The position numbers and the translations under genes were made by a program. From positions 37,013 to 101,012 of the forward strand of contig DJIF01000015.1 in NCBI GenBank assembly GCA_002433485.1: 64,000 nucleotides of DNA, given 5' to 3'. The stretch is from Deltaproteobacteria bacterium UBA6601 (GTDB lineage: Bacteria; Myxococcota_A; UBA796; UBA9615). Below, piece after piece: positions 51,602-60,185 of the stretch (positions within the stretch are counted from its first letter, which is position 1; each line of letters starts with the position of its first letter). Under the pieces are notes generated by a model, which saw only the letters and a program-made list of their open reading frames with translations, was not told the origin of the DNA and searched no databases.

Positions 51602-52396
51602 TCAACTGCAGCTACGAAACGCAGCACACCCCCGACGAGGCTCGATCTGCGCCTCCTGTGCGGCAACGAACAGTCCCACAGCTACGGGGACTGCGACGCC
51701 ACCTGGTTCATCAACGACAATCCCGGCTCTACGCAGATACAACTGGCTGGATGTACCTCCATCAAGGTTCAGGGCATCGCTACAGCCCTCGGCTGCGAAG
51801 AATCCAGCAAGATCATCAGAACGAATCGAACCTGGTGAAACCAGCACTTCGATACGCCCATCCGGTAACACACACAGTGCGGTTCGCCGTGCGCTCTGGG
51901 ACTTGAGGCTGAGGACCTCGCCATCGACGACCAGTCTAGGGCCGACCTGAAAGGCAGCATCCACCTGACGGTCGGACTTCCAGTCGCGGGTATGGACAAT
52001 AGAGGGTCCGGAGTCGGTCAGGGAAAACACCCCCCAGTCCACAGGCCGCAGGGCAACCCGTTCCACTCCATCGACCACGAGCAGCCCCATAGGAGACCCG
52101 TCAAGGTCAAAGAACGGACCGTTGAAGACCGCGGTGGCCCCAGTGCGGTCAAGAAACTGACGAGCTGTAAGGGCACCGGCCCCCATGTCCTGCGCATACA
52201 GCATCCTCAGCTCGACCTTCTGCAGATCAGCTCGCAGCAAATGCGCACCTACCCCGCCAGGGGTTTCGACAAAGCGATAGGAGAGAGGAGCTTCACCCTC
52301 AGCGCTCGCCGCCCGTTCGGACACCAAGGCGAGCACCAGGGCCAGCGCAAGGATTAGCCTGGAGACGCCAGCGCGGGGCACCGAGTGCACCCTCAA
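51602..52396 (-). CDS. Exported phosphodiester glycosidase family protein
   Basis: 264 residues. Signal peptide (LILALALVLALVSERAASA). The domain of the NAGPA/phosphodiester glycosidase type is seen in NGPFFDLDGSPMGLLVVDG, FQVGPRLVVDGEVL, RTALCVLPDGRIEVLVS and, near the C-terminus, ALNLDGGTSSQLYLR, the family's conserved Asn-Leu-Asp-Gly-Gly-x-Ser block. Such proteins remove GlcNAc-type caps or act on cell-wall phosphodiesters; the exact substrate here is unknown. Start overlaps the stop of the CHAT-like gene by 4 bases. Confidence 0.85.
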   Translation of the reverse strand: MRVHSVPRAGVSRLILALALVLALVSERAASAEGEAPLSYRFVETPGGVGAHLLRADLQKVELRMLYAQDMGAGALTARQFLDRTGATAVFNGPFFDLDGSPMGLLVVDGVERVALRPVDWGVFSLTDSGPSIVHTRDWKSDRQVDAAFQVGPRLVVDGEVLSLKSQSARRTALCVLPDGRIEVLVSPGSIRSDDLAGFFAAEGCSDALNLDGGTSSQLYLRRAGIVVDEPGGVAVPVAVGLFVAAQEAQIEPRRGCAAFRSCS

Positions 52397-53373
52397 CGCT
52401 CAGCCTCACTGCCAAGCCCGGCAAGCTGCAACGCCTCAATTTCAGCCCGCGCCTCTGCGACGTCGGCTTCAACCTGATTCAACAGATCGAGACTGGAACG
52501 AAGTCGACTCCATCCTGCTGGGTCCCGATCGCGATTGATCTCGACACATGAGGCCTTGACCAGCCGCATACGCTCCACCCACAGCTCTTGTTGGATAGCG
52601 AGGCGGTCTCTAAGGACAGCAGCTCCCGGTGTGCCCGCGGTCAACGACGCCAATTCAACGGAAAGCATACGAAGAGCGGCATGGGTGGCGTCGATTCGGC
52701 ACCGGTAATCCTCAAACAGACGCCCAAGATCGAGGCCATGCCGGCGACCCGAGGGCAAGAAAAGCACCGGCACGGGACCACTACCGCCCGTCGCTCGAGC
52801 GACAGCCAGTTCCAGCGGCGCATCATGCAGCGACCACTCCAACAAGGCCTGGTGAAAATCCAACCTGCGCTCTGCTCCCCATTGCAGGGGCAGCAGGATT
52901 GCCGGCGGTCCACCACGCGACACAACATCGCGACACAGACCCTCGCTCACAACCCGCTGCCGCGAGCCCTGCGCGCCATCGACCCGATGATCAAGCAGCC
53001 AGAACCGCGCTGAGGAATCCCGCAGCAGAGCCTGCAAGCCAGCGCTCACATGAGCTGCAGGGCGCATCTCCTCAGCGGATTCAGCGGGAATGTCACAGCA
53101 GCGCAGATAGATCACATCAAAGCGCTCAGAAGCCCCCCCCGCTGCACTCCAGTCGGCCAGCGGCCGTTCTTTAACCGCAAGACCCTCGTCTACTCCGAGC
53201 GACTCGCCCATACGCAACAATCGGCCTGCCAGTCCTCGCCGACCCTGCTCTCCAGCTCCCGAGTCGGTGACCACCAGGACCCGGACCGGTAGACAGGGAA
53301 TAGCGTCCAGCACCGCACACGCCGATGGAAATTCAATCACCCGCGGGCTGCTATCCACATCACTATCCAACAA
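52393..53373 (-). CDS. CHAT-like (caspase-fold) protein without an evident catalytic pair
   Basis: 326 residues, no signal peptide. Residues about 27-205 follow the CHAT outline: an opening strand VRVLVVTD, FDVIYLRCCD (where active CHATs have HFxGH), ARFWLLDHRVDG (the position of the catalytic Cys strand), then GLCRDVVSRGGPPAILLPLQWG and HQALLEWSLHDAPLELAVARA, the usual end helices. The active-site His and Cys are not in place. The C-terminal about 120 residues are helical, with heptad-like Leu/Ala spacing (LLNQVEADVAEARAEIEAL). The family call is inference from pattern. Coupled to the phosphodiester glycosidase gene. Confidence 0.5.
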   Translation of the reverse strand: MLDSDVDSSPRVIEFPSACAVLDAIPCLPVRVLVVTDSGAGEQGRRGLAGRLLRMGESLGVDEGLAVKERPLADWSAAGGASERFDVIYLRCCDIPAESAEEMRPAAHVSAGLQALLRDSSARFWLLDHRVDGAQGSRQRVVSEGLCRDVVSRGGPPAILLPLQWGAERRLDFHQALLEWSLHDAPLELAVARATGGSGPVPVLFLPSGRRHGLDLGRLFEDYRCRIDATHAALRMLSVELASLTAGTPGAAVLRDRLAIQQELWVERMRLVKASCVEINRDRDPAGWSRLRSSLDLLNQVEADVAEARAEIEALQLAGLGSEAER

Positions 53374-53438
53374 GGTGCTCCTCCCATGGACGGACGATTA
53401 TATGATGATTTCCTGACCGGACTCAGGAGAGGCCCAGG

Positions 53439-54263
53439 GTGACCATGACAGAGCTCTTCATCACGCTCTCAATCCTTTTCATCGCAGCACTCTGTCGGCA
53501 GTGGCTGGGCAAGGCCAAAGCAGCCAGGAAAAACTCAGCCCCGACGCAGCGTCCCCTGTGGATGGGACCAGACCTCATCGAAACCACCGAAGCCATTCGC
53601 AAAGCTATCTTCCGACGGTTGCAGGAAGCAGGACAAACTGTGCCCGAACGCAGCATGGTCAGCGACGAGTTGGCGCAGCACCACGCTCATGCCATGGCCG
53701 CAGGCGGATTCTGTAGCAGTACCGACCCCGAGGGGGAGAGCCTTGATGGTCGACTTAGACGACTGCATCCCAACTTTGTGGGCACTCTGGCCGAATGGAA
53801 TCGAGCGCTGGGTGGAGCAGGTAGTCACAACAGCGGTTCATTGGCTGAAAACCTGCTCAACGGTCCCGGAGCCGATGGCAGAAGCCTGTTCGAAGCCATG
53901 GCGAAGGCGCCCTTCAACCTGCTCGGCCTCGGCCTCGCCGGGAACTCCCAAAGAGTTATCTTGTGTGTAATTCTGGCAGACCACTGGGCAACTCAGCTCG
54001 ACGTCCCCCCACTTCTCGAACGGGAGGGCTGCTGGGCGGTAACCGCCGAACTGGCGGCTGGGACCACTGCCTCCGAACTGTGCGCTGCGCTGGTCACTGC
54101 AGATGGGGTCGTCGGCAACTCCAGTCCGCCGGCGGTCACAATGGGTGACGGCAAACAACAGCAGCGGATCTGTGCTTATCCGGAACGAATCACGGACTTG
54201 AGCAATACAAGCGTGCAGTGGAGCCGGGGTAGCGTGGCAGCGATACGCATACCGCTACCTTGA
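53439..54263 (+). CDS. Membrane-anchored CAP-like (SCP/PR-1) domain protein
   Basis: 274 residues from a GTG at 53439, with AGGAG 9 bases upstream; the ATG at 53445 is possible. One N-terminal membrane helix (ELFITLSILFIAALCRQWL), then a CAP-like domain: ELAQHHAHAMAAGGF, GSLAENLLNG, LFEAMAKAPFNLLGLGLAGN (the H..N-L helix of the family, without its His) and VILCVILADHW. The C-terminal about 75 residues are unassigned. Role unknown; CAP proteins are often envelope proteins. Divergent from the CHAT-like gene, convergent with the RRM gene. Confidence 0.6.
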   Translation: MTMTELFITLSILFIAALCRQWLGKAKAARKNSAPTQRPLWMGPDLIETTEAIRKAIFRRLQEAGQTVPERSMVSDELAQHHAHAMAAGGFCSSTDPEGESLDGRLRRLHPNFVGTLAEWNRALGGAGSHNSGSLAENLLNGPGADGRSLFEAMAKAPFNLLGLGLAGNSQRVILCVILADHWATQLDVPPLLEREGCWAVTAELAAGTTASELCAALVTADGVVGNSSPPAVTMGDGKQQQRICAYPERITDLSNTSVQWSRGSVAAIRIPLP

Positions 54264-54275
54264 AGAGAACTGAGC

Positions 54276-54557
54276 TTAGCGGCGAATCTTGCCGGCAGAG
54301 TTGGTCGCAGGCGGCCGGGCCAGATCGATGATCAGGTTCCGATCGCCCAACACCGCACCGACCAGCGCGTCACGAACGGCCACAGCAGTGTCCTTGTCTT
54401 CCACCTCAACAAAACCAAAGCCCTTGGACAGCCCGGTTGAGCGGTCCATGATGACCCGCACATCAAGGGGATCACAGCCGGTAGATGTGAAGACCGAGCG
54501 AAGATCATCATCGGTGCAGGAATAAGGCAGGTTGCCCACAAAGAGCTTGGCGGTCAT
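54276..54557 (-). CDS. RNA-binding protein with one RRM domain
   Basis: 93 residues, one RRM: RNP2 LFVGNLPYS at the start, RNP1 KGFGFVEVED at about 44-53, then DRNLIIDLARPP. These small RRM proteins in bacteria bind single-stranded RNA and are often cold- or stress-induced; a specific role is not known here. It is 48 bases downstream of infA in the same direction, so both translation-linked genes may be co-transcribed. Confidence 0.88.
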   Translation of the reverse strand: MTAKLFVGNLPYSCTDDDLRSVFTSTGCDPLDVRVIMDRSTGLSKGFGFVEVEDKDTAVAVRDALVGAVLGDRNLIIDLARPPATNSAGKIRR

Positions 54558-54605
54558 GAAGCTATCTCAGGTGTTACTGCGCGGGACGCAGAGGGAAATG
54601 GAAAC

Positions 54606-54824
54606 TCAACGCTGACGGTAAGTGATGCGGCCGCGAGTCAGATCGTAAGGTGAAACCTCAACGATGACCCGGTCTCCCCGCAACACACGAATCCGGAAAC
54701 GGCGCATCTTGCCACCCAGATGGGCGAGGACCTCGTGGTCCTGATCGGTCACCACCTTAAAGGTGCCCCCGGGGAACACCTCTACGACGGTGCCTTCCAT
54801 CTCGATGCCGGATTCTGAAGCCAT
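54606..54824 (-). CDS. infA: Translation initiation factor IF-1
   Basis: 72 residues, exactly the family length. An S1/OB fold: IEMEGTVVEVFPGGTFKVVT, then LAHLGGKMRRFRIRVLRGDRVIVEVSPYDLTRGRITYRQR (read in parts). It occupies the ribosomal A site during initiation. Divergent from the RlmD-like gene. Confidence 0.96.
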   Translation of the reverse strand: MASESGIEMEGTVVEVFPGGTFKVVTDQDHEVLAHLGGKMRRFRIRVLRGDRVIVEVSPYDLTRGRITYRQR

Positions 54825-54932
54825 TCGCTAATCTCGATCGTTGCTGAGGCACCCGGCTAGTCGCACCGGAAACACCCCGGCGGAACGACCGGAGGCCTGT
54901 TCATTCGCGCGGGATGTTAGTTATGAGCTTCC

Positions 54933-56378
54933 ATGCCGTCAAGAACTGCCAGAGCACAGTACCGACCGGGCCAACTCCTCGACATCGAGGCCGGACCTCT
55001 AGCCAGTGATGGGAGTACCCGCACACCGCTCGACGGAGGCCTAGAACTCAGGCTCAACGATGCGATCCCAGGGGAGCAGCACCGAGTCCGAATCGTCCAC
55101 CGTAGCCGCGGCGGACCGGTGATATGGGGGGAGAGCATCTCGCTTCTCGGCGGTCCAGAGTCTGGCAACCTACGTCGTAAGCCGCCGTGCCCGATTCATC
55201 GAAAGTGCGGAGCATGTGGCTTGCAGCACGTTCGCGATAACGCGCAGCTCAGGCTCAAAGTCGAGAGCGCAGCTTCCTACCTCTCAGCTGAGCTCAGAGC
55301 TGCCCTGGACCCGCCATCGAGCTGGCCGGAGCCAGGTCCATTTTTTGGCTATCGGCACAAGGCCATCTTCCTGCCCCAGACGACGAAGGGGAAGCTGAAG
55401 TTGGGGGGCTTCCGGCGCCGCAGCCACGAGGTCATTGACCTGCCAGACTGCTCAGTACTGACCCCAGCCCTAGTTCAGGCCCACCACCAGCTAAGCGCGA
55501 TGCTCACGGCTCTGGCCCGAGACTCTTCCATCTCTTTTACGCCCCCCGGGGCAGCACAAAGCGGGGCTTCGACCGCCGGACTGAGGGCTTTGGTATTGCG
55601 AGCAAATCGAGCCGGAGAGGTTCTGCTTTGTGCCGTCGTGACCCAGCCAACTGCAGGGCAGGCGCTCCAAGCCATGCTGACCTCTCTGGTGAGTTGCGCT
55701 GGCCCGATTGTGGGCTGCTCTCTACAGGTTTTCGCTGAGACTGGCGATCGGGTTGCTGGTCCGGAGTCTCCCAAGCACATCGCTGGAAAGGGCCAGCTGA
55801 TGGAGACTGTGTCCGGCATGGAGGCACAACTCGACGCACTTTCCTTTTTTCAGGTGAACCCACATGGACTGGAGGCAGTCATCGAGCATCTGCTTGGCTG
55901 GACGCCAGCCCATCCAGAGCAACCAACGCGACTCCTCGAGTTGTACTGCGGAGGAGGGGTGCTCGGGCTGGCTATGGCGACCGCCCGCGGAGGGAGCTTA
56001 GAAGTCTATGGTGTGGATAACGACTCACGTGCTATTGACCGGGCCCGGCACAACGCGGCTCGTAACAAGCTGAAGGCCACCTATCGGGTCGGATCGAGCT
56101 CTGAGCTGGTTGGGCCAATGGTCCAAGAGTATGGTCCCTTCGATTTGACGCTGGTCGATCCGCCGCGACGAGGGCTACGGCCCCAGGCCCTTAAAGCGCT
56201 GCTCCTGAGCGCTCCCCGACGCATCATGTACGTGTCCTGCTATGGCCCCTCCCTGGTCCGGGATGCGACCCAAATTACCGCGAGCGGCTACCGAATCCGG
56301 TCCCTCAGCCCCTTAGATATGCTGCCGCAAACACCCCACCTGGAGTGGACCTGCATATTCGACCGACAACTGTCCTGA
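54933..56378 (+). CDS. 23S rRNA (uracil) methyltransferase, RlmD/RlmC type
   Basis: 481 residues. A TRAM-like N-terminal part is followed by a 4Fe-4S motif, CPIHRKCGACGLQH (three Cys) with a further Cys in DLPDCSVL. The C-terminal Rossmann methyltransferase has LLELYCGGGVLGLAMA (SAM loop), VYGVDNDSRAIDRARHNA, DLTLVDPPRRGL and YVSCYGPSLVRD with the catalytic Cys. It methylates C5 of a 23S rRNA uracil (m5U1939- or 747-type). Which site cannot be told. Confidence 0.9.
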   Translation: MPSRTARAQYRPGQLLDIEAGPLASDGSTRTPLDGGLELRLNDAIPGEQHRVRIVHRSRGGPVIWGESISLLGGPESGNLRRKPPCPIHRKCGACGLQHVRDNAQLRLKVESAASYLSAELRAALDPPSSWPEPGPFFGYRHKAIFLPQTTKGKLKLGGFRRRSHEVIDLPDCSVLTPALVQAHHQLSAMLTALARDSSISFTPPGAAQSGASTAGLRALVLRANRAGEVLLCAVVTQPTAGQALQAMLTSLVSCAGPIVGCSLQVFAETGDRVAGPESPKHIAGKGQLMETVSGMEAQLDALSFFQVNPHGLEAVIEHLLGWTPAHPEQPTRLLELYCGGGVLGLAMATARGGSLEVYGVDNDSRAIDRARHNAARNKLKATYRVGSSSELVGPMVQEYGPFDLTLVDPPRRGLRPQALKALLLSAPRRIMYVSCYGPSLVRDATQITASGYRIRSLSPLDMLPQTPHLEWTCIFDRQLS

Positions 56379-56436
56379 AGTGAGACGGCCGAAGTAAGAC
56401 GGCCAGCCGTCAAAGCGGCCATGGCCAACTAGCGCC

Positions 56437-57480
56437 TCAGTCTAGGAGATCGTCAGCGATCTTACGGGTCTCGGCATCTGGGACAGCAACGGGCATGGTC
56501 TTACGAGTCGGCCCCCCCGACACGCTCTGCGGCACCACATTCATGCGCGGATCAGTGTCTGCTGCTGCAGGATCATCAGAAACGATGGTTTGATTACGAC
56601 CACCATCTTTGGCGCGATAAAGAGCCTGGTCTGCGCGCTGCAGCCAGGACTCAGCCCGCTCGCCAGGCTTACGCTGAGCCAGCCCCACCGAAACGGTTAC
56701 CTTGAGGCCGTCCACCTCAGCAGAGAAGTCGATGGCCTGAACCCGAGAACGAATCCGCTCGGCGACCTCATAGCCCCAGTCCACCGCGAGGTCCGGCATC
56801 AACAGTAGAATCTCTTCTCCCCCATAACGCACCGCGAAGTCCGTTCGCCGCAAACTCGATTGAACAACACCTGCTACACGCTGCAGGACCAGATCCCCCA
56901 CCAGATGACCATAGGTGTCGTTGACCGCCTTGAAGTGATCAAGATCAAGCATCAAGCAGCAGGCGCCATGCCCCCGCCGGTCAAGCTCTTCGAGCATCTT
57001 GGGTAGACGCTGTTCAAGAAAAGAGCGGGTCAACAGGCCGGTGAGGTGATCCCTGGCACCCGCCTGCAGCTTATTAGAGACGTCCCGATGGTAGCGAACC
57101 TCTGCCTGACTCATCCACTCAAAGCGCAACAAGATATCACCGGCACGGAGCTTGTCACCGCTGACCAACCACATCTCGCTGACCGACTTACCGTTGACCA
57201 GAACCCCATTGGTACTGCCATTGTCCTTGGCAAGGATGGCTGGACGACCAGACTTTCGCACCACCTCGAAGCAGACATGGTGACGCGAAACTGAAGGGGC
57301 AGGAATCTGCACATCAGCATCATCCGCCCGGCCAAGAGTGTAGCTGCCTGTTCCCTCGCCGAGGGCAAAGAAGGCACCTACCTCGGGGCCTTCCAGAACC
57401 GTCAACGTTGGATAGAGCTTCTCCTGATCCGGTCGCCTACCACCATCGGAGACGACAACGGTTCGCGGATCATTCGACAC
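56437..57480 (-). CDS. Diguanylate cyclase with FHA domain
   Basis: 347 residues. Residues about 28-120 are an FHA phosphothreonine-binding domain: YTLGRADDADVQIPAPSVSRHH, DNGSTNGVLVNG. About 150-310 is a GGDEF domain: DHLTGLLTRSFLEQRL, LDLDHFKAVNDTYGHLVGD and RYGGEEILLLMPD, active-site GGEEI. An inhibitory I-site RRTD lies five residues ahead of the GGEEI. It makes c-di-GMP. The FHA domain implies control by a Thr-kinase; the Hanks kinase 5 kb away is a candidate (inference). No signal peptide. The C-terminal tail of about 40 residues is disordered. Confidence 0.95.
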   Translation of the reverse strand: MSNDPRTVVVSDGGRRPDQEKLYPTLTVLEGPEVGAFFALGEGTGSYTLGRADDADVQIPAPSVSRHHVCFEVVRKSGRPAILAKDNGSTNGVLVNGKSVSEMWLVSGDKLRAGDILLRFEWMSQAEVRYHRDVSNKLQAGARDHLTGLLTRSFLEQRLPKMLEELDRRGHGACCLMLDLDHFKAVNDTYGHLVGDLVLQRVAGVVQSSLRRTDFAVRYGGEEILLLMPDLAVDWGYEVAERIRSRVQAIDFSAEVDGLKVTVSVGLAQRKPGERAESWLQRADQALYRAKDGGRNQTIVSDDPAAADTDPRMNVVPQSVSGGPTRKTMPVAVPDAETRKIADDLLD

Positions 57481-57519
57481 AATCGGGCCAACTGGGAACG
57501 GGCAGCCTCAACCTGTCGC

Positions 57520-58605
57520 CTAGAGTAGACCCTTGGCCTTCAGCTCAGAATCGATGAGCTCCTTAAAGGACTCGAAAGGTCGCGCGCCATTTAGAAACTG
57601 ACCGTTAATGAAGAAGGCAGGAGTTCCAGCCACGCCCACCGCGGCGCCGGCCTTCTTGTCCTCTTCCACCTCAGCCAGGTACTTGCCAGATTCAAGGCAG
57701 CTGTCAAAAGCAGCTGAATCCAGGCCGAGTTCTGCGGCGTACCCCTTCAGCTTGTCATCTTCGAGAGCACGCTGATTGGCAAACAGCTTGTCGTGATACT
57801 CCCAGAACTTACCCTGGTCGTTAGCGCACTGAGCCGCGGCACCGGCCTGAGGTGCTTCCTTATGCATGGGCAGCGGGAAGTCGCGGAAGACCAAAGCAAC
57901 CTTGTCGCCGTAGGTAGTCTTGACCTGCTCCAGAGTCGGGTTCACCCGCGAGCAGTAGGGGCACTGGAAGTCCGAGAACTCAACAATGACCACCGGTGCA
58001 TCGGGCGAGCCGTAGATGGGATCGTCCTTGTCAAAGCTAACGTCAAAGCGCATCGGCTGAAGCATGACCTCAACCCCTGCCTGCGACCTCAGGCTGGCGA
58101 TGAAGGCCGCCCGCAGGTCAGTCTCGTTCTTGCGCTGCAGGTAGGCCTTGACCCGAGGCTTGATCTTCTCAAAGTCGACCTGCCCCCGGGGCGGGTTCTT
58201 GTCGAAGTAGGCCTTAGCCTCTTCATCGCTCACTTCCGCCAACTTGTCATTGACCTCCGCCTTGAGCAGGTCCTCGCTGCTGACCCCTCGCTTAGCGGCT
58301 TCCGCGGCAATCAGTCGATCATCGATCAGCTTATCCAGGTTCTGCTTGCGCAGGTCATAAGCCTGGGTCTTGAGTCGAGTCAGCTGAGCTGCTGCTGCCT
58401 CGTCAACCTCAGCAAAGGTGATCTTCTCACCGTTAACGATCGCTGCTACCCCGGATTCAGCGCCGATCAACTCAGCCGGTCCGGAAGCGGCAGCGCCTGC
58501 GCTGGAAGCTGCAGCCGCAGATGAAGTACCACCATCTTGAGCAGAGGTGCAGGCCACCAGGGGCAGGGAAATGGCGGAGATAAAGAGAGTCAGCAAACGC
58601 ATCAT
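57520..58605 (-). CDS. Lipoprotein with SurA_N-like and DsbA-type thioredoxin domains
   Basis: 361 residues from the ATG at 58605 (58602 is equally possible). Lipobox LPLVAC (Cys about 20), an Ala/Ser-rich linker, then a helical domain starting AIVNGEKITFAEVDEAAAAQLTRL and LIDDRLIAAEAAKRGVS, like the SurA N-terminal domain of SurA/PpiC proteins but without a following rotamase domain. The second half is a DsbA-like thioredoxin domain with active site CPYC (FSDFQCPYCSRVNP) and cis-Pro in GVAGTPAFFING. Likely an envelope thiol-disulfide enzyme with a chaperone-like domain for its substrates. Confidence 0.87.
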   Translation of the reverse strand: MMRLLTLFISAISLPLVACTSAQDGGTSSAAAASSAGAAASGPAELIGAESGVAAIVNGEKITFAEVDEAAAAQLTRLKTQAYDLRKQNLDKLIDDRLIAAEAAKRGVSSEDLLKAEVNDKLAEVSDEEAKAYFDKNPPRGQVDFEKIKPRVKAYLQRKNETDLRAAFIASLRSQAGVEVMLQPMRFDVSFDKDDPIYGSPDAPVVIVEFSDFQCPYCSRVNPTLEQVKTTYGDKVALVFRDFPLPMHKEAPQAGAAAQCANDQGKFWEYHDKLFANQRALEDDKLKGYAAELGLDSAAFDSCLESGKYLAEVEEDKKAGAAVGVAGTPAFFINGQFLNGARPFESFKELIDSELKAKGLL

Positions 58606-58730
58606 GATGTAGCTACCTGGGTTGTTGATCGGGAGGGCCGGGAAAATGCCCGGCACCCTCCGCTGAAGGCGCGGCATGTTAACATCGAGTGGTGCATGGG
58701 TCACCCCCGATCCATGTTCTAGGAGATTCG

Positions 58731-59153
58731 ATGCTTCCTAATCAGCTCAAAGACCACGGACTAGCCATCATTGAGACTGCCAAAGATCATCTGGTCGCGG
58801 CTTTGGAGGCTGCTCCCGAAGAGGGCTGGACTGCGGTAGAATTGGCGGTCGCTAGCGGCCTGTTGGTAGACGAAGCCAGCTTCCCCGCGGTGATCACCCA
58901 CCACCTTGGGCCGACCCTGGTCAAAGAAGGCCGAGCGCGGATCGTCGAAAAAGCAGGTCTCACCCGCTATACCGCGATCCGAGAAGCGCTAACGGATCAA
59001 AGTTCTCCCATGGCAGCTGCAACCTCAGCTCCCCAGGTGTGGAGCAGTGCTCCCACAGAAGAAGTATTCGTAGATGGCGAGTTCCCACAGAGTCCGGAAG
59101 AGGCGGAGGCTGAAGGTCCGCCTGCTGATCACGAGGGCCCCTGGATTCCTTAA
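58731..59153 (+). CDS. Small protein of unknown function, possible winged-helix
   Basis: 140 residues from the ATG at 58731, with AGGAG at 58721-58725. The first about 90 residues are helical and end in a strand-loop (GRARIVEKAGLTRYTAI), like a winged-helix (GWTAVELAVASGLLVDEASF). The last about 45 residues are acidic and Pro-rich. No family recognised. Ahead of tRNA-Arg. Confidence 0.55.
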   Translation: MLPNQLKDHGLAIIETAKDHLVAALEAAPEEGWTAVELAVASGLLVDEASFPAVITHHLGPTLVKEGRARIVEKAGLTRYTAIREALTDQSSPMAAATSAPQVWSSAPTEEVFVDGEFPQSPEEAEAEGPPADHEGPWIP

Positions 59154-59179
59154 CCAAGCTGCCCAACGCGCAGCACCAG

Positions 59180-59208
59180 TTGACCCAGGCAAATGCCTTG
59201 ACTAGACT
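59180..59208 (+). promoter_or_regulatory. Candidate tRNA-Arg promoter
   Basis: TTGACC at 59180-59185, a 17-base spacer, TAGACT at 59203-59208 (four of six in the -10), 68 bases ahead of the tRNA. Confidence 0.6.
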
Positions 59209-59276
59209 CCGCCGTCCTGCGGGCTTTCTAAAGTTCGGCAGGCTGCCGATGTACTCGTCGGCGGGCGGAGTGTTGT

Positions 59277-59353
59277 GCGGCTGTGGCTCAGCTGGATAGA
59301 GCACCAGACTACGAATCTGGGGGTCGCAGGTTCGAATCCTGCCAGCCGTACCA
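59277..59353 (+). tRNA. tRNA-Arg (anticodon ACG)
   Basis: 77 bases including an encoded CCA. The acceptor stem GCGGCTG pairs with CAGCCGT (one G-T pair at the end). The D-arm is GGCTCAGCTGGATAGAGC, the anticodon stem CCAGA/TCTGG around loop CTACGAA, and the T-arm GCAGG-TTCGAAT-CCTGC. Anticodon ACG reads CGT codons (as inosine CGN) for arginine. Confidence 0.97.
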
Positions 59354-59379
59354 CTCTTAGCCGCCGCTTTCGGCGCGCT

Positions 59380-59895
59380 CTACTCAGCCTTGTGCTTAAA
59401 GCTCTTAACGAAGGCCTCGGCAATCTTCTCCAGGTTCTGCTCCCGCTCCGAGCGCTTGCCGTAAGCGACTGCTCGGGCCGTAATGTTTCGGCCGCCGAGA
59501 TTAAATAGCCAGGTACGCGAAGTCGTGCGCGGTTTACGCTCAGTAACAACCCGGGCCTCCATACCAGCCAGCTGCATGCTGCTCAACGGCCCCGGAGTAC
59601 GCCAGTTGGACCAAAAGCGCGCCAGGGTCTCCATAACAAGGTCCAAATCAGCGGCCTGATAGGGCGATGGGACTTCAATGATCTCCAGCTGTCCCCAGCT
59701 ACCGGCCAACCACATCCGCTTAAGGGGCTGACCGATACCGCTGAAATCCTGCAAACCCTCACAATCAGCGGTAACTGTGAACTCACCGTGGAGGTCATTG
59801 AAGGTACAGTCCTTGGCCACAGCGACGCCCGCCCCACCAGTCAGCATGCTGGTGAACAGGGAGACAAACATTACGGTTCGAAGAATGGGCATCAT
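59380..59895 (-). CDS. Small exported protein of unknown function
   Basis: 171 residues from the ATG at 59895. Signal peptide (MFVSLFTSMLTGGAGVAVA) cut near AKDC; the mature protein starts with two Cys (KDCTFNDLHGEFTVTADCEGL) that could form a disulfide. Then a strand-rich domain (GSWGQLEIIEVPSP, RTWLFNLGGRNITARAVAYG) and a helical, Lys-rich end. No family recognised. Convergent with tRNA-Arg, and preceded by a divergent 290-base gap to infC. Confidence 0.6.
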   Translation of the reverse strand: MMPILRTVMFVSLFTSMLTGGAGVAVAKDCTFNDLHGEFTVTADCEGLQDFSGIGQPLKRMWLAGSWGQLEIIEVPSPYQAADLDLVMETLARFWSNWRTPGPLSSMQLAGMEARVVTERKPRTTSRTWLFNLGGRNITARAVAYGKRSEREQNLEKIAEAFVKSFKHKAE

Positions 59896-60036
59896 GATTT
59901 TCTCCAGGCGGCGGAGTCTGCCAGCGCACCCTCGACAGAGCAAGGCTTCCGTTTAAGGGGACCATGAAGAGCAGCCCAATGCTGGCCCTCAGCGACAACC
60001 ACACCGCCCAGATAAGCGCTGATACAGGTGCCTGCC

Positions 60037-60060
60037 AAAAAAAACAGTCGCCCGAGGGCG
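60037..60060 (-). other. Hairpin with T-tract in the leftward direction, inside the infC upstream gap
   Basis: Read on the minus strand: CGCCC-TC-GGGCG, four bases, then eight T. It may insulate the gene at 59895 from leftward read-through. The 291-base gap (59896-60185) shows no other gene. Confidence 0.3.
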
Positions 60061-60174
60061 GTCTTTCCGCAGTAGAGGGTCGATTCCTACGGTCATCCAT
60101 GATATCCCCACCCCATGCATTGTCGTAATCGACTTCTACTGAGGCCGAGCGATGATCCCGTTTAGACCTACCTC

Positions 60175-60179
60175 GGAGG
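60175..60179 (+). promoter_or_regulatory. Ribosome binding site for infC AUU start
   Basis: GGAGG ends 6 bases before ATT at 60186, a strong match at standard spacing. The nearest ATG (60210) and GTG (60207) have no such site at the right distance. Confidence 0.75.
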
Positions 60180-60185
60180 TGTGAA

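Noticed and set aside
56398..56426. GACGGC-CA-GCCGTC hairpin and GGCCATGGCC palindrome between converging genes
   Set aside because: A 2-base loop is too tight, there is no T-tract, and short GC palindromes are expected in this sequence.
59360..59376. CGCCG-CTTT-CGGCG hairpin after tRNA-Arg
   Set aside because: Short, no T-tract, and inside the end region of the converging gene; not enough for a terminator call.
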